A stretch of 64,000 nt of DNA from Algoriphagus sp. (GTDB taxonomy: Bacteria; Bacteroidota; Bacteroidia; Cytophagales; Cyclobacteriaceae), in NCBI GenBank assembly GCA_018336015.1, contig JAGXQZ010000011.1:1-64000 (forward strand). Direction: 5' to 3'. This document shows, piece after piece, positions 1 through 8,486 of this stretch. Made by a program: the position numbers and the translations under genes. Position 1 is the first letter of the stretch. Every line of letters begins with the position of its first letter. A model generated the notes under the pieces. It was not told the DNA's origin. It saw only the letters and a list, made by a program, of their open reading frames with translations, and ran no database searches.

Positions 1-1331
1 TAGCGTATGACTCTTTTATCCTGAGCATCTCTGACCCTGATGATAGCGGGTGGTCGGTCTTGCTCTAAAAGAAATTCATTCACTGCCTTGATTGCGCGGG
101 AACGCTTGACTTTTCGAAGGTCTGAATTCTTGATTTCGCTAAGCTCAAAAATCGAATCCATCTGATCCTGATCGATCATCTTGCCGGAAAATGGACGGAT
201 TCTGCCAAGCCAGGAGACCACTTGTTTTCCAGAAGCGGGTTCGTCCAAAAATTCTTGCTCAAACTCATCAACCACAGAATTTCTTTTCCTTTTCCAACCT
301 ATCCACCATCCTCCAAGGATCATCATAAGCAGTGGAAAAATCACCAAAACCAGGTAAAATCCATCCAAGTATCTCTCCCTAAACGAAGGTGTGTGAAAAA
401 CCACTTTCCCCACCAATTTGGAAGATTCCATTATTCGGCTGATAGGTATCGTAGCTGTTTTGGAAGAGTTTCTACCCAGGTGCACCACAGTATCCCCCAT
501 GACCTGAATCCACTTGCTGTCGGTGATCTGTAGAAAAGGAATTTCTTTGATGTAGATGGATAGATCTCTTTTATCAATAATCAGCCAATAACTCTTTTTA
601 GCATCGCGCTGATGAAGTTCCAAGACAGCGTAAGTATCTGTTTCTACCTGAGAAAAAATATCATTGACTTGTCCAAAGTCCAGGTATTCAAATTCCTGAT
701 CCACTGGAGCAAACCATTCCACATTGAGTTTTTGCCAAGTAGATGTAGCTAAATCGAGAAAAAATCCTCCCTTATTCAGTTCATAAACATCCAACCTAGC
801 GTCAAACTGATGTCCAAACAACGTAACTATGCCTTCGTCAGTCTGGAAATAAACATGACCTCGAAAATTCTCCGGCTGATCAACAGTCGGGACAAATTCC
901 ACTTTACCAGTTGATGCATTCAGTCGAAATAAATCTGCCTGATTTTGCCAATATCCTGAACCTGAGATCGAAAATGGCTGACTATCTAGTAGAAAAAAAT
1001 ACGGGGTACAGTTATAGCCTAACACCCCACTAGTTGTCTTTTTGATCCAGACATCACCCTCCCATTTCCAAAAATTCAAGTCACATACATTAAAAGCGAA
1101 GTATTCCCCTTTTTCCTTAAGTAAGATTTGATGGGAGGCAGGGGAAGAAATATATTGAAGTGCAGAAACCATCCGGTGCTCTTCTTCTGACAATACCGGC
1201 GACTCTTCAAAATGAGTATAGTGGAAACCTTGAAACAAATGAATACTCTTCCAGTCGGCTGCTTCTTCGGCCACCAATCGTCCCATCAACGTAAATGCAC
1301 TTAACCAAACGGCGAGTATAATTTGCTTCAT
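1..1331 (-). CDS. Membrane-anchored sensor-like protein, paralogue A (3' end outside window)
   Basis: The frame is open from an ATG at 1331 to the window edge (443 complete codons), ending in an incomplete TA- codon, so the true C-terminus is not visible. The protein has an N-terminal hydrophobic signal segment (MKQIILAVWLSAFTLMG), about 310 residues of exported sequence rich in Trp and aromatic residues, one membrane span around residues 335-355 (LVLVIFPLLMMILGGWW) followed by basic residues, and a cytoplasmic tail. The tail (SGKMIDQDQMDSIFELSEI, then RKVKRSRAIKAVNE and DAQDKRVIR) matches the tail of the next gene. The exported parts also match, for example GGFFLDLATSTW here and GGYYLDLTSLTW there, so the two are tandem duplicates. 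I do not recognise a named family. The basic tail resembles a small winged-helix or a regulatory domain, which would make this a membrane-bound regulator, but that is inference. Confidence 0.8.
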   Translation of the reverse strand, partial: MKQIILAVWLSAFTLMGRLVAEEAADWKSIHLFQGFHYTHFEESPVLSEEEHRMVSALQYISSPASHQILLKEKGEYFAFNVCDLNFWKWEGDVWIKKTTSGVLGYNCTPYFFLLDSQPFSISGSGYWQNQADLFRLNASTGKVEFVPTVDQPENFRGHVYFQTDEGIVTLFGHQFDARLDVYELNKGGFFLDLATSTWQKLNVEWFAPVDQEFEYLDFGQVNDIFSQVETDTYAVLELHQRDAKKSYWLIIDKRDLSIYIKEIPFLQITDSKWIQVMGDTVVHLGRNSSKTATIPISRIMESSKLVGKVVFHTPSFRERYLDGFYLVLVIFPLLMMILGGWWIGWKRKRNSVVDEFEQEFLDEPASGKQVVSWLGRIRPFSGKMIDQDQMDSIFELSEIKNSDLRKVKRSRAIKAVNEFLLEQDRPPAIIRVRDAQDKRVIR

Positions 1332-1439
1332 GATTAAATATAAGCCCACTATTCCTTTCTTGATTTTAATCCGATATTCAAATCATATACAAATTTCGAC
1401 CTTTTGCTTGTAATGAATCCTTTTCTATGATGAATTTAG

Positions 1440-1488
1440 GTCACTTTAAGCCTTTGTCACCTAAATGATATGTCACCTACCTGTCACC
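1440..1488. promoter_or_regulatory. Iterated GTCAC motif upstream of paralogue A
   Basis: GTCAC occurs at 1440, 1456, 1472 and 1483, and the first three are spaced exactly 16 bp apart; three of the four read GTCACC. The array lies 109-157 bp upstream of the ATG at 1331. It could be a stacked binding site for a regulator. Only the repetition is seen; function is inferred. The rest of 1332-1602 shows no gene, only a weak stem at 1532-1546 (CGATCC, 3-base loop, GGATCG). Confidence 0.35.
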
Positions 1489-1602
1489 GAATGAAGATTA
1501 AGGCAAAACTGATTTCATCCACGTTACCATTCGATCCATCGGATCGCCGAAATGAATTTGGGCTTAATCTGAATAGGGGTTCAGTCCCTGGGAAAGATGG
1601 AC

Positions 1603-2910
1603 CTATTTTTTGATATCTATCCTAAATCGGAAGAAGCGCTTGTCCTCTGGGTCTCTTTCCCTAAAAATGATCTCCCTACCGAATTCGGATTCTGCACGTT
1701 CGTTGAAGGCTTTGATCATTCTAGATCGCTTTGCCTTCCTGTTTTCTGGAGTGAGGCTTTGGATCACTAAAAATTCATCCAATTGAGCAGTGGATAGAAT
1801 TTGACCATCCATCTTCAGGATTCTTTTCCAGAAGCTATCACCTTCCAATTGTTCTTCCTCCATCACAACTTCCTCTTCTTCCACAGCAGGTTTTGAGGTT
1901 GAAGCTATTTTCCGCTTTTTGTATAGTCTCATCACCAAAATGATCACCAGACCTAAAAAGAAGAGCGCGATCAGAATATTCTGAACTTGAAGTGTCCTGA
2001 CTTTTTCGCTCTTCACAGGAATAATCTCACCTTCTGCCACCAGGACAGCTTGGGAAAGCAAATCTGAAACCTGAATTTGATTGATTGGCTGTCCCCGATT
2101 TTTCCAAGTCAGGTGATTGTCCTCGCTGAGCCAAAAAACAGGATCTTCAATTTTTAAAACTTGATTTGAAACATGGAAGAGTTTATAGTCAGACTTTTGA
2201 AAAACGAACCAACCTTCACTCAACTGCATGAGTTGAAAATCTTTCAAATCAATACTGGTGGCCTGTAAGGTGGAAAGCAGCTTCTGATCAATGGAATTCG
2301 GCCAGGTAAGTTTGATTTCAAACCAAGTAAGGGAAGTAAGATCAAGGTAGTATCCTCCCTCCCAAGATGCCTCAAGTCCGTTACGTAGATTGAATTTCTT
2401 GCCAAAGAAACTGAACGCTCCTTTTTCACCCATACCTACAAAAGGGGTATTATAATCCAGAGGTTGAAATTTTGTAGAAACAAACTCCCAAGATCCCAAG
2501 GGTTCTTCAAAAATCAGAAGGTCAGTGTGGTAATTGACCAGACCATTTCCACCCAACAAATGGAGTTGATCCTTCCAAAACAGAGGATATCCATCGCAGA
2601 AGTACCCGTAGTTATTGTATTTATAGGTATTGGACCAGTTGCCATTTTCCCATCGATACACATTGAGATTACAATCCTCCCAAGCCAAATAAGAATCATT
2701 GGATTGGATCACTTCCACCTTGGAAGGTGTATTGATTTGGGATAGGTTTTGAATAAGAAGAGGAAGATCAAAAGCTGTAAATACCTGTTTCGATTCAGCC
2801 CATTCCAAGGAATCTTGGTTGGGAAAAATAACCACACGGGTGTGCTGCGCAGAAAGTTCTGCGCCTAGCATCAGGAAGATGCACAGCATACAAGCTTTAG
2901 AAAAATTCAT
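1603..2910 (-). CDS. Membrane-anchored sensor-like protein, paralogue B
   Basis: This 435-residue protein starts with a signal peptide (MNFSKACMLCIFLMLGAELSAQ, cleavage likely after AQ). About 280 residues of exported, Trp/Tyr-rich sequence follow, then one membrane span near residue 315 (ILIALFFLGLVIILVMRLY), a Lys/Arg stop-transfer, an acidic linker with a run of Glu, and a basic C-terminal domain of about 70 residues (RKAKRSRMIKAFNE, then RERDPEDKRFFRFRID). It is homologous to the following gene over its whole length, with the same domain order. The two lie head-to-tail 271 bp apart. The C-terminal pattern of a helix with RS-R/MIKA-N and a DKR-aromatic strand would fit a winged helix, so a one-component transmembrane regulator is possible. 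The family is not recognised with certainty. Confidence 0.85.
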   Translation of the reverse strand: MNFSKACMLCIFLMLGAELSAQHTRVVIFPNQDSLEWAESKQVFTAFDLPLLIQNLSQINTPSKVEVIQSNDSYLAWEDCNLNVYRWENGNWSNTYKYNNYGYFCDGYPLFWKDQLHLLGGNGLVNYHTDLLIFEEPLGSWEFVSTKFQPLDYNTPFVGMGEKGAFSFFGKKFNLRNGLEASWEGGYYLDLTSLTWFEIKLTWPNSIDQKLLSTLQATSIDLKDFQLMQLSEGWFVFQKSDYKLFHVSNQVLKIEDPVFWLSEDNHLTWKNRGQPINQIQVSDLLSQAVLVAEGEIIPVKSEKVRTLQVQNILIALFFLGLVIILVMRLYKKRKIASTSKPAVEEEEVVMEEEQLEGDSFWKRILKMDGQILSTAQLDEFLVIQSLTPENRKAKRSRMIKAFNERAESEFGREIIFRERDPEDKRFFRFRIDIKK

Positions 2911-3501
2911 TCTTAAAAACTGGGTGGTGATAACAGAACGAAATTAGAATTTCCAATTCAAAATCAATTCAAAAACTAGGTAAGATAGGTAACAAGCATG
3001 TTACATATATGTAAAACACTCTTTATCAGGACAATATGAAATAGTATAATCACCAATCACACCAATTAGTATCTTACCCATACACTATATTCCAACAGGA
3101 AATTATTTTTACTTTATCCTGCCTTCACTTGAAATCTCAATCAAAACGAGCTTAGAATTAGGATTGAAAACAGCCAGCAATAGGCTCTAATAAAAGAGCA
3201 AGATGGTTAATGAATAATTTTGAACATCCGCAATCATACCACCAAATAGATCATTGGCTCTAAAGAGCGCGGATATTCGTCGACTGACCGAAGACGACGT
3301 TCCACAGCTCCACTAATCGTTCAAACCTTTTCTTAGGTGGTTACTGGTAGTAAAGCAGGTAATCAGATTAATTAAATACCAATGGTGTTATACTCATTAA
3401 AATACCTCTAAAAATCTATCTGCTTATTTAAACCTTATTGGCTACCAAACCTATTCCATACTTGAAAAGAGCCTAACGGATAGCGGTTAAACCTATTTTG
3501 A
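2911..3501. other. Intergenic region with small palindromes, no gene seen
   Basis: This 590-bp AT-rich gap has no convincing reading frame. It holds a perfect 14-bp palindrome at 3001-3014 (TTACATATATGTAA), 91 bp upstream of the ATG at 2910. Two copies of a GCTCT/AGAGC hairpin lie at 3184-3199 (loop AATAAA) and 3257-3268 (loop AA). The first palindrome could be a regulator site for the paralogue B gene; the two hairpins may be a minor repeat. Confidence 0.5.
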
Positions 3502-5355
3502 CTATCGTTTTGGCTCACCATTCCAATTTATTTCAATATCAAAAACTGGAATCAAATTCGTAACCAAAACAGAAGTCTCTCTTCGATTGAGAATTTTTTC
3601 AGGTGAAAAATCTCCATCCAGGCGCTTGTTTCGCCATACTTCCCTAGCTTCATTAAAGTCCAAGTTGGGGTCGATCATCTTCAAAATTTTTATGAGTCGG
3701 TCAACAGTAAGGTAATCCCCTGAAGCTCCCCAATATCCTTCAAGTTGATGATAAAATGGCCGAAGGCCATCGACCAACTCAAATTCAATAGCCAATCGAT
3801 CCGGGTAAAACCAAGTCTGATTAGCCCAGAGATAGGGCACACCGGTTCCTTTAAAAATCCCCACGGCTCCAGCTTTTTGCATTTCCTGAAAATGCGGTTC
3901 ATGGGGAGGAGTATCCATAAATGGCATAATAAAAGCCCCCTGATCCAGTAGTTTTTTTTGAACTTCTCTAATAGAGATTAGATCCAAGGCTTGCTTTTTT
4001 TGAACTGCCACAGAAGCCAACACTCCGGCAGCCTGACCTATTCCCAAGACCACAGGCTGCAAGCGTGTGGCTCCATTGACGATGTTGGATACGGAGATAC
4101 TTTTCTCTGCCAAAATCAAAGCCGGATGAGTTTTAGGAATCAAGGCTCCCAAGGGGATATTATAAGAAGGAACTCTGATTTTGATGAAATCTATGGCGGG
4201 TGCTTCAGGATTTTTCTTGTGATGATGATCAATGGTATAATCTCCTACAGCTACGCCCGTACGGTATAAGGGAGAAGGAGCTTCGTAGGGTGTTCGGACA
4301 TAGGGTAGGGTAAAATCGACCAGACCTCTAAATCTGCGGGATTCTCTATGGTAAGGAATCATCGGTAAATGGTCCGTGGTAGGGTATTCCCCCTCAGCCA
4401 ATCCCAAATGCTTCATTCCTAGTTCATGTTGAATAAAATACACAAATCTCAACGTCGTCTGTTTGGCCTTTTCCAATTCAACCGCACGGTCCTCGGGGCT
4501 TAATTCGACCAGATTGACATAATGATCATTGCCGCAATTTGGCCAGTTGATCATGTATTTTCCATTTGGAAGCTTTCCATAATCAAGCATTTTACCACAA
4601 TCTAAGGTCGGAGCATCATCTGTAGTCGGATCGGCATGCGCACAGGCACAAGCAAATTCGCTCGGATCATAGTTGGCCGGACGAGGAATTGTCTTATCGA
4701 CACCTTGTCCAAAATCCTGCAGCGTAGCCACATAGGTCAAATCCTGAACAATGGAATTGGCTTGTTCTGGAGCAAATTCCTCCCTTGTTTCAGCCCTTGC
4801 ATCCATCCCTAAACGGTAAGGTAGTCCTTGGGAAGCCGCAACATCTCCCAACTCGGTAGCATCGATCAAAATGGAAGAAGAAAAACGGAGCTCCTTGCCA
4901 TTCTGAATGGCAATCACCTCCCAAAGTTCATTCTGGTAGGTAGCCGATTTCCATTCAGCTTCCAATAAGATTTCCAGATTAGGTACTTGTGAGGTAATCC
5001 TTTGGAGAATCTGATTTCCTACACTAGGTTCAAAAAGTGTGTTACTTACCCACCCCGTGGCCAACTTGTCGGCTCCACCGTAGTGATTTTCTAGCTCTTT
5101 TTTAAATTCTCCCCAAATACCCGAAGGCAATTTATGGTTACCGTCAATTGCTGAGACTCCAGCCGAAGTCAGCATTCCTCCTAGCCAAGATGTAGGCTCA
5201 ATAATTACCGTAGAAGTACCTGATCTTCCTGCAGCAATTCCTGCAGCTGTACCACTGGCACCACCTCCGACGATGATTAAGTCTACTTTCTTTACCTGAG
5301 AAAACGTCGAAGCAATCGAAAAGAAATAGAGGAGAAAAAGAAACTTAATTTTCAT
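3502..5355 (-). CDS. Exported FAD-dependent oxidoreductase (FAD_oxidored type)
   Basis: This 617-residue protein has a signal peptide (MKIKFLFLLYFFSIASTFSQ) followed at once by an FAD-binding dinucleotide fold (DLIIVGGGASGTAAGIAAGR, residues about 25-44) with a glutamate at the end of the second strand (TSTVIIEP). A long middle region contains Cys and His clusters (FACACAHADPTTDD, LDCGKMLDYG, NCGNDHY). A second FAD-contact stretch, RLQPVVLGIGQAAGVLASVA, sits in the last third. This is the FAD-dependent oxidoreductase family often found near SusCD loci and sometimes misnamed xanthan lyase. The substrate is unknown; export implies a periplasmic one. It lies downstream of the ROK gene on the same strand, behind three 92-bp repeats, and is probably part of the susCD locus. 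The start is fixed by the signal peptide. Confidence 0.85.
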   Translation of the reverse strand: MKIKFLFLLYFFSIASTFSQVKKVDLIIVGGGASGTAAGIAAGRSGTSTVIIEPTSWLGGMLTSAGVSAIDGNHKLPSGIWGEFKKELENHYGGADKLATGWVSNTLFEPSVGNQILQRITSQVPNLEILLEAEWKSATYQNELWEVIAIQNGKELRFSSSILIDATELGDVAASQGLPYRLGMDARAETREEFAPEQANSIVQDLTYVATLQDFGQGVDKTIPRPANYDPSEFACACAHADPTTDDAPTLDCGKMLDYGKLPNGKYMINWPNCGNDHYVNLVELSPEDRAVELEKAKQTTLRFVYFIQHELGMKHLGLAEGEYPTTDHLPMIPYHRESRRFRGLVDFTLPYVRTPYEAPSPLYRTGVAVGDYTIDHHHKKNPEAPAIDFIKIRVPSYNIPLGALIPKTHPALILAEKSISVSNIVNGATRLQPVVLGIGQAAGVLASVAVQKKQALDLISIREVQKKLLDQGAFIMPFMDTPPHEPHFQEMQKAGAVGIFKGTGVPYLWANQTWFYPDRLAIEFELVDGLRPFYHQLEGYWGASGDYLTVDRLIKILKMIDPNLDFNEAREVWRNKRLDGDFSPEKILNRRETSVLVTNLIPVFDIEINWNGEPKR

Positions 5356-5631
5356 GTGATTATAATTTGATTTTTAAAAGCCACATGGAATCTCGCAAAT
5401 CTTATAATCATTCCAGTGCGTGACTTTTTAGTCATGCTCGATTTCATCTGTTTACAATTTGTTTTTGATTGGTCAGATGGAATCTCGCATGGATTATAAT
5501 CCTCCCTCTGTGTGTCACTTGCGTCATGCTCGATTTCATATGATTATAATTTGATTTTTAAAAGCCACATGGAATCTCGCAAATCTTATAATCATTCCAG
5601 TATGTGACTTTTTAGTCATGCTCGATTTCAT
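5356..5631. repeat. Three 92-bp tandem repeats
   Basis: Three units lie end to end at 5356-5447, 5448-5539 and 5540-5631. Units 1 and 3 differ at only 3 of 92 positions, while unit 2 is diverged but keeps the same length and shared blocks (TGGAATCTCGCA, TTATAATC, TCATGCTCGATTTCAT). Each unit contains an inverted repeat GATTATAA/TTATAATC, and units 1 and 3 also have a TGACT-AAAA-AGTCA hairpin on the minus strand. Every unit boundary carries CAT, which on the minus strand reads ATGAAA, the same start context as the FAD oxidoreductase at 5355. Unit 3 overlaps the last codons and stop of the ROK gene (5612-5631). Duplication of the oxidoreductase leader is the simplest origin. Confidence 0.95.
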
Positions 5632-6493
5632 GATTAGAAACATTTGGTAAAAAAACTGAACTAGCACCGATCAATGCCGCATGCTCACCAAGTTTGGATA
5701 ATTCGATCGGGACATCCACGCCAAATTGACCAAGGTAGTTTTTTGCAGAGGGAATGAACAAGTCCCCGGAAAGTGAAATTTTTCCTCCAAGAATCACTTT
5801 CTGGATTTGCAATTTTGCCACATAGGGAAGCAAAAATTCTCCCAAACTTCTTCCAAACTCAAAGAAAACAGTGCTAGAAATATGGGGATCAACTGCCGGA
5901 CTCACTAAATCTTTGACCCCTTTAATAGAAATCCCATAGTTGTCTTTGGCCTGGTTTACAAACCATTGGGTACCTAAAAAATCTTCGGCAATTCCTGTTC
6001 GAAAAGGAGCAGTCCATAATTTGGCATCTTTGGTGACCTCTTCTATTTTGATTGCTGACCCGAGTCCAGTGCCCAAGGTTAGCCCCATCAACTTCTCACA
6101 TCCCCTTCCGGCTCCCACTAGACCCTCACCTACTAGAAAACTCTCCGCGTCGTTGGTAAAAACAATAAATTCAGAGGGAATACCCAACCGCTGTGCGAGT
6201 AGATTCTTCACTGAAAGTCCATAGAGAGCCTTCATTTTCCCCTGAGTTTTGATAAGAGAGATACCATTTTCATAATCATAAGGACCCGGCATCGAAATGC
6301 TCAATAAAAAGTCCGATTGATTGCCCCTGACTTTTTGAATTGCATCTGACCAGTCATCGATGATATTTTGAGCAGGTTGGCTTGTATCAATGTCTTGGTG
6401 ATAGAGCTCTCCCACAGTAGCCAGACCCGCTGTCCATGATACTGAAGCCACTGAAATATGTGTCCCCCCTATATCTGCTGAGATTATTTTCAT
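5612..6493 (-). CDS. ROK-family kinase-like protein lacking the zinc motif
   Basis: This 293-residue protein has the ATP-phosphate motif DIGGTHISVAS at residues 7-17, a catalytic-Asp region FTNDAESFLVGEGLVGAG and a second phosphate loop GLTLGTGLGSAIK, which are the marks of ROK sugar kinases. The CxCGxxGC zinc-binding motif and the preceding Glu-x-Gly-His segment usual in this family are absent; the only cysteine is in RGCEKL. It is thus a divergent member, probably phosphorylating a hexose or amino sugar in the cytoplasm, but the substrate cannot be read. The last residues (EIEHD) are encoded by the third 92-bp repeat, so the C-terminus may have been remodelled by the repeat. It sits between susD (392 bp upstream) and the FAD oxidoreductase on the same strand. 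Confidence 0.8.
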   Translation of the reverse strand: MKIISADIGGTHISVASVSWTAGLATVGELYHQDIDTSQPAQNIIDDWSDAIQKVRGNQSDFLLSISMPGPYDYENGISLIKTQGKMKALYGLSVKNLLAQRLGIPSEFIVFTNDAESFLVGEGLVGAGRGCEKLMGLTLGTGLGSAIKIEEVTKDAKLWTAPFRTGIAEDFLGTQWFVNQAKDNYGISIKGVKDLVSPAVDPHISSTVFFEFGRSLGEFLLPYVAKLQIQKVILGGKISLSGDLFIPSAKNYLGQFGVDVPIELSKLGEHAALIGASSVFLPNVSNHEIEHD

Positions 6494-6729
6494 ATCGATT
6501 AAACCCGCAATTTGAATTAAAATTCGTTGTGGTAGTCAAAACACCAGAAAATCAAGTATTTAACGAATGAGGCATAGCACCCTACGGTAAATGAGTTAAA
6601 TGCTGTGAAGCGATTGATTTTGAAATATTTTAAACTCGGAATAGGATGCCTATTGCATGTTGTGGGTTAAAGTTAGCTTGGAGAAAGAAACAAGCCGAAC
6701 CCTTTTTCAAAACCTTTCCTCAAATTGTG

Positions 6730-6746
6730 TCAAAGTCTGACTTTGA
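6730..6746. promoter_or_regulatory. 17-bp palindrome upstream of the ROK gene
   Basis: TCAAAGTCTGACTTTGA is a perfect palindrome around a central T, 237 bp upstream of the ROK start and downstream of susD. It has the size of a dimeric repressor site. No other gene or signal is visible in the rest of 6494-6827. Confidence 0.3.
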
Positions 6747-6827
6747 TCCGATTACCATGAGTACAAATGCTAGGTAATTGGGAACGCTTTTACCCGATGA
6801 TTTTTGAAAACCCAATGATCTACTCCC

Positions 6828-6864
6828 AAAAAAACAGAGGCCAAGGATTTTTCCAAGGCCTCTG
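6828..6864 (-). terminator. Rho-independent terminator after susD
   Basis: An 8-bp stem, CAGAGGCC (6835-6842) with GGCCTCTG (6857-6864), is followed on the minus strand by seven T (6834-6828). It lies 22 bp past the susD stop, so the susCD transcript probably ends here and the ROK gene has its own promoter or depends on read-through. Confidence 0.85.
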
Positions 6865-6885
6865 AGAATTAAGGATTAAGAAAAA

Positions 6886-8484
6886 TTAATTTCCTCCGTC
6901 CCACCAAATTCTTGTAATCCAATCGTCTCCGCCCATTCTTGCCACCGCACTCTTCAAAGCATCGGCATTGAGAGATGTTTCACCGTTTGGAAATGGCTGT
7001 CTTCTTGGAATTTGACCAGAAGAGAAGTTGCCTGGGAAATTAACAGGAGTAAGAACAGGATGACCTGAACGCTTCCAGTTGTTCCATGATTCAACAAAGT
7101 TTGCAAAAAGGCTGGTAGTAGCCCAGATTTGCTCGTTGATCATTTTCAAAGAAGCATCTAGAGAGCTAGTATTGAGCGGATTAGCAGTCAAATAAGCCGT
7201 AGCATCACTTGCAGAAACGGTTCTTCCTCCAAATTTAGCCATCGAAGTAAATGCGCCAGTCACCCCATTTCGATAGAAATCCGAAGCAGATCCTGTAGTC
7301 CAACCTCTTGCAGCAGCTTCAGCAAGTAACAATTGTACTTCAGCGTAAGTCAAGACAAAAACAGGAGCATTTCTGTCTCTGTAGATACCTGTAGGTCTAG
7401 AATAAGCGCCGATAGGTGCCAGATCATTACCTGAACCTGTACCACCTGGAAAATCAGGATGCTTGGAGATGTCAAACTGTCCTCCTCGGAGGTCAAATCC
7501 GTTTGGAAGTCCAATTTGAACAGCAGGATTGCTATTTCCTGGGCTGCCGTTACGATTAGCTGCCAACCCTGGATTCGGAACTTCGGCTACGATAGAAAGT
7601 CTTGGATCGTTGGTTGATTTCAAGTAATCAATCATCTTTTTGGACCATCTTACCTCATAGATGTCATCGGGTACATTGAGTGCATTGGCGCTGGAGTTAG
7701 AATATCCATTGCCTTCATCCCCAGGAACCAATGCATCATCAGCAGGGGAAGCAAATACACCACCTGCTACTGCTTTTTGAACCCAAGTTCTTGCAGCAGC
7801 TGCATCTTTTTTACTCAATCTCATCGCCAATTTAAGCATGAGCGAATAACCAAATCTTCTCCATTTCGCGATATCACCCTTGTAGATTACATCATTCTTG
7901 ATGGCATCTCCTGTTGGGCTAAGTGCTGTGAGGGAGGTTTCTAATTCGGTAAGCATGGCAATATATGCCGCGGACTGACTGTCATATTTAGGCTGAGTAA
8001 TGCCTTCATCTGCCTTTAATGCTTCAGAGTAAGGTACATCACCATAGATATCAGAAATAAAAGATATGGTCAATACCTTGAAAATACCCCCTACTGCCAC
8101 CAAGTTATTCATCTCCTTGGTTTTAGCCAGTTTTTGCATTTGCTGGATACGAGAAGCCACACTGTAGCCATTGTTCCACACGTTTGCAATGTAAGAGTTC
8201 GTACTTCCTGAGATCACATACTTATCTGCATTGGAATAGTAGTTTGCACCACCGGTGGAAGTGGAAGCCAAGGCTTGAATCCACATACTTTGAAACAAAA
8301 TTGCTCCAGAGTAACCTGAAATCATATTCCCGTAACCATTTGCAGCAATCGGGAGAATAAGATTAGGGTCAAAAACGTTGGCACCTGCTCTATTCGGGTC
8401 CGTATTTAGCTCCTCAAAATGCGAGTCACAGGAAGTCACTCCTAAAAACCCCGCTAAAAGAATTGCGCTGATATATTTTTTCAT
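6886..8484 (-). CDS. SusD/RagB-like outer-membrane lipoprotein
   Basis: This is a 532-residue surface nutrient-binding lipoprotein of the SusD superfamily. It has a lipoprotein signal with Cys19 in GVTSCDSHFEELNTDPN. The body is helical, with TPR-like stretches (AKTKEMNNLVAVGGIFKVLT, ISFISDIYGDVPYSEAL) and the usual late APVFVLTYAEVQLLLAEAA segment that packs against SusC. The pattern fits the SusD_2-type subfamily of about 500-540 residues. It sits 2 bp after the susC stop on the same strand, so the two are co-transcribed and form an uptake pair. The ligand cannot be deduced, because no hydrolase or lyase is in the locus. Confidence 0.95.
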   Translation of the reverse strand: MKKYISAILLAGFLGVTSCDSHFEELNTDPNRAGANVFDPNLILPIAANGYGNMISGYSGAILFQSMWIQALASTSTGGANYYSNADKYVISGSTNSYIANVWNNGYSVASRIQQMQKLAKTKEMNNLVAVGGIFKVLTISFISDIYGDVPYSEALKADEGITQPKYDSQSAAYIAMLTELETSLTALSPTGDAIKNDVIYKGDIAKWRRFGYSLMLKLAMRLSKKDAAAARTWVQKAVAGGVFASPADDALVPGDEGNGYSNSSANALNVPDDIYEVRWSKKMIDYLKSTNDPRLSIVAEVPNPGLAANRNGSPGNSNPAVQIGLPNGFDLRGGQFDISKHPDFPGGTGSGNDLAPIGAYSRPTGIYRDRNAPVFVLTYAEVQLLLAEAAARGWTTGSASDFYRNGVTGAFTSMAKFGGRTVSASDATAYLTANPLNTSSLDASLKMINEQIWATTSLFANFVESWNNWKRSGHPVLTPVNFPGNFSSGQIPRRQPFPNGETSLNADALKSAVARMGGDDWITRIWWDGGN

Positions 8485-8486
8485 GA

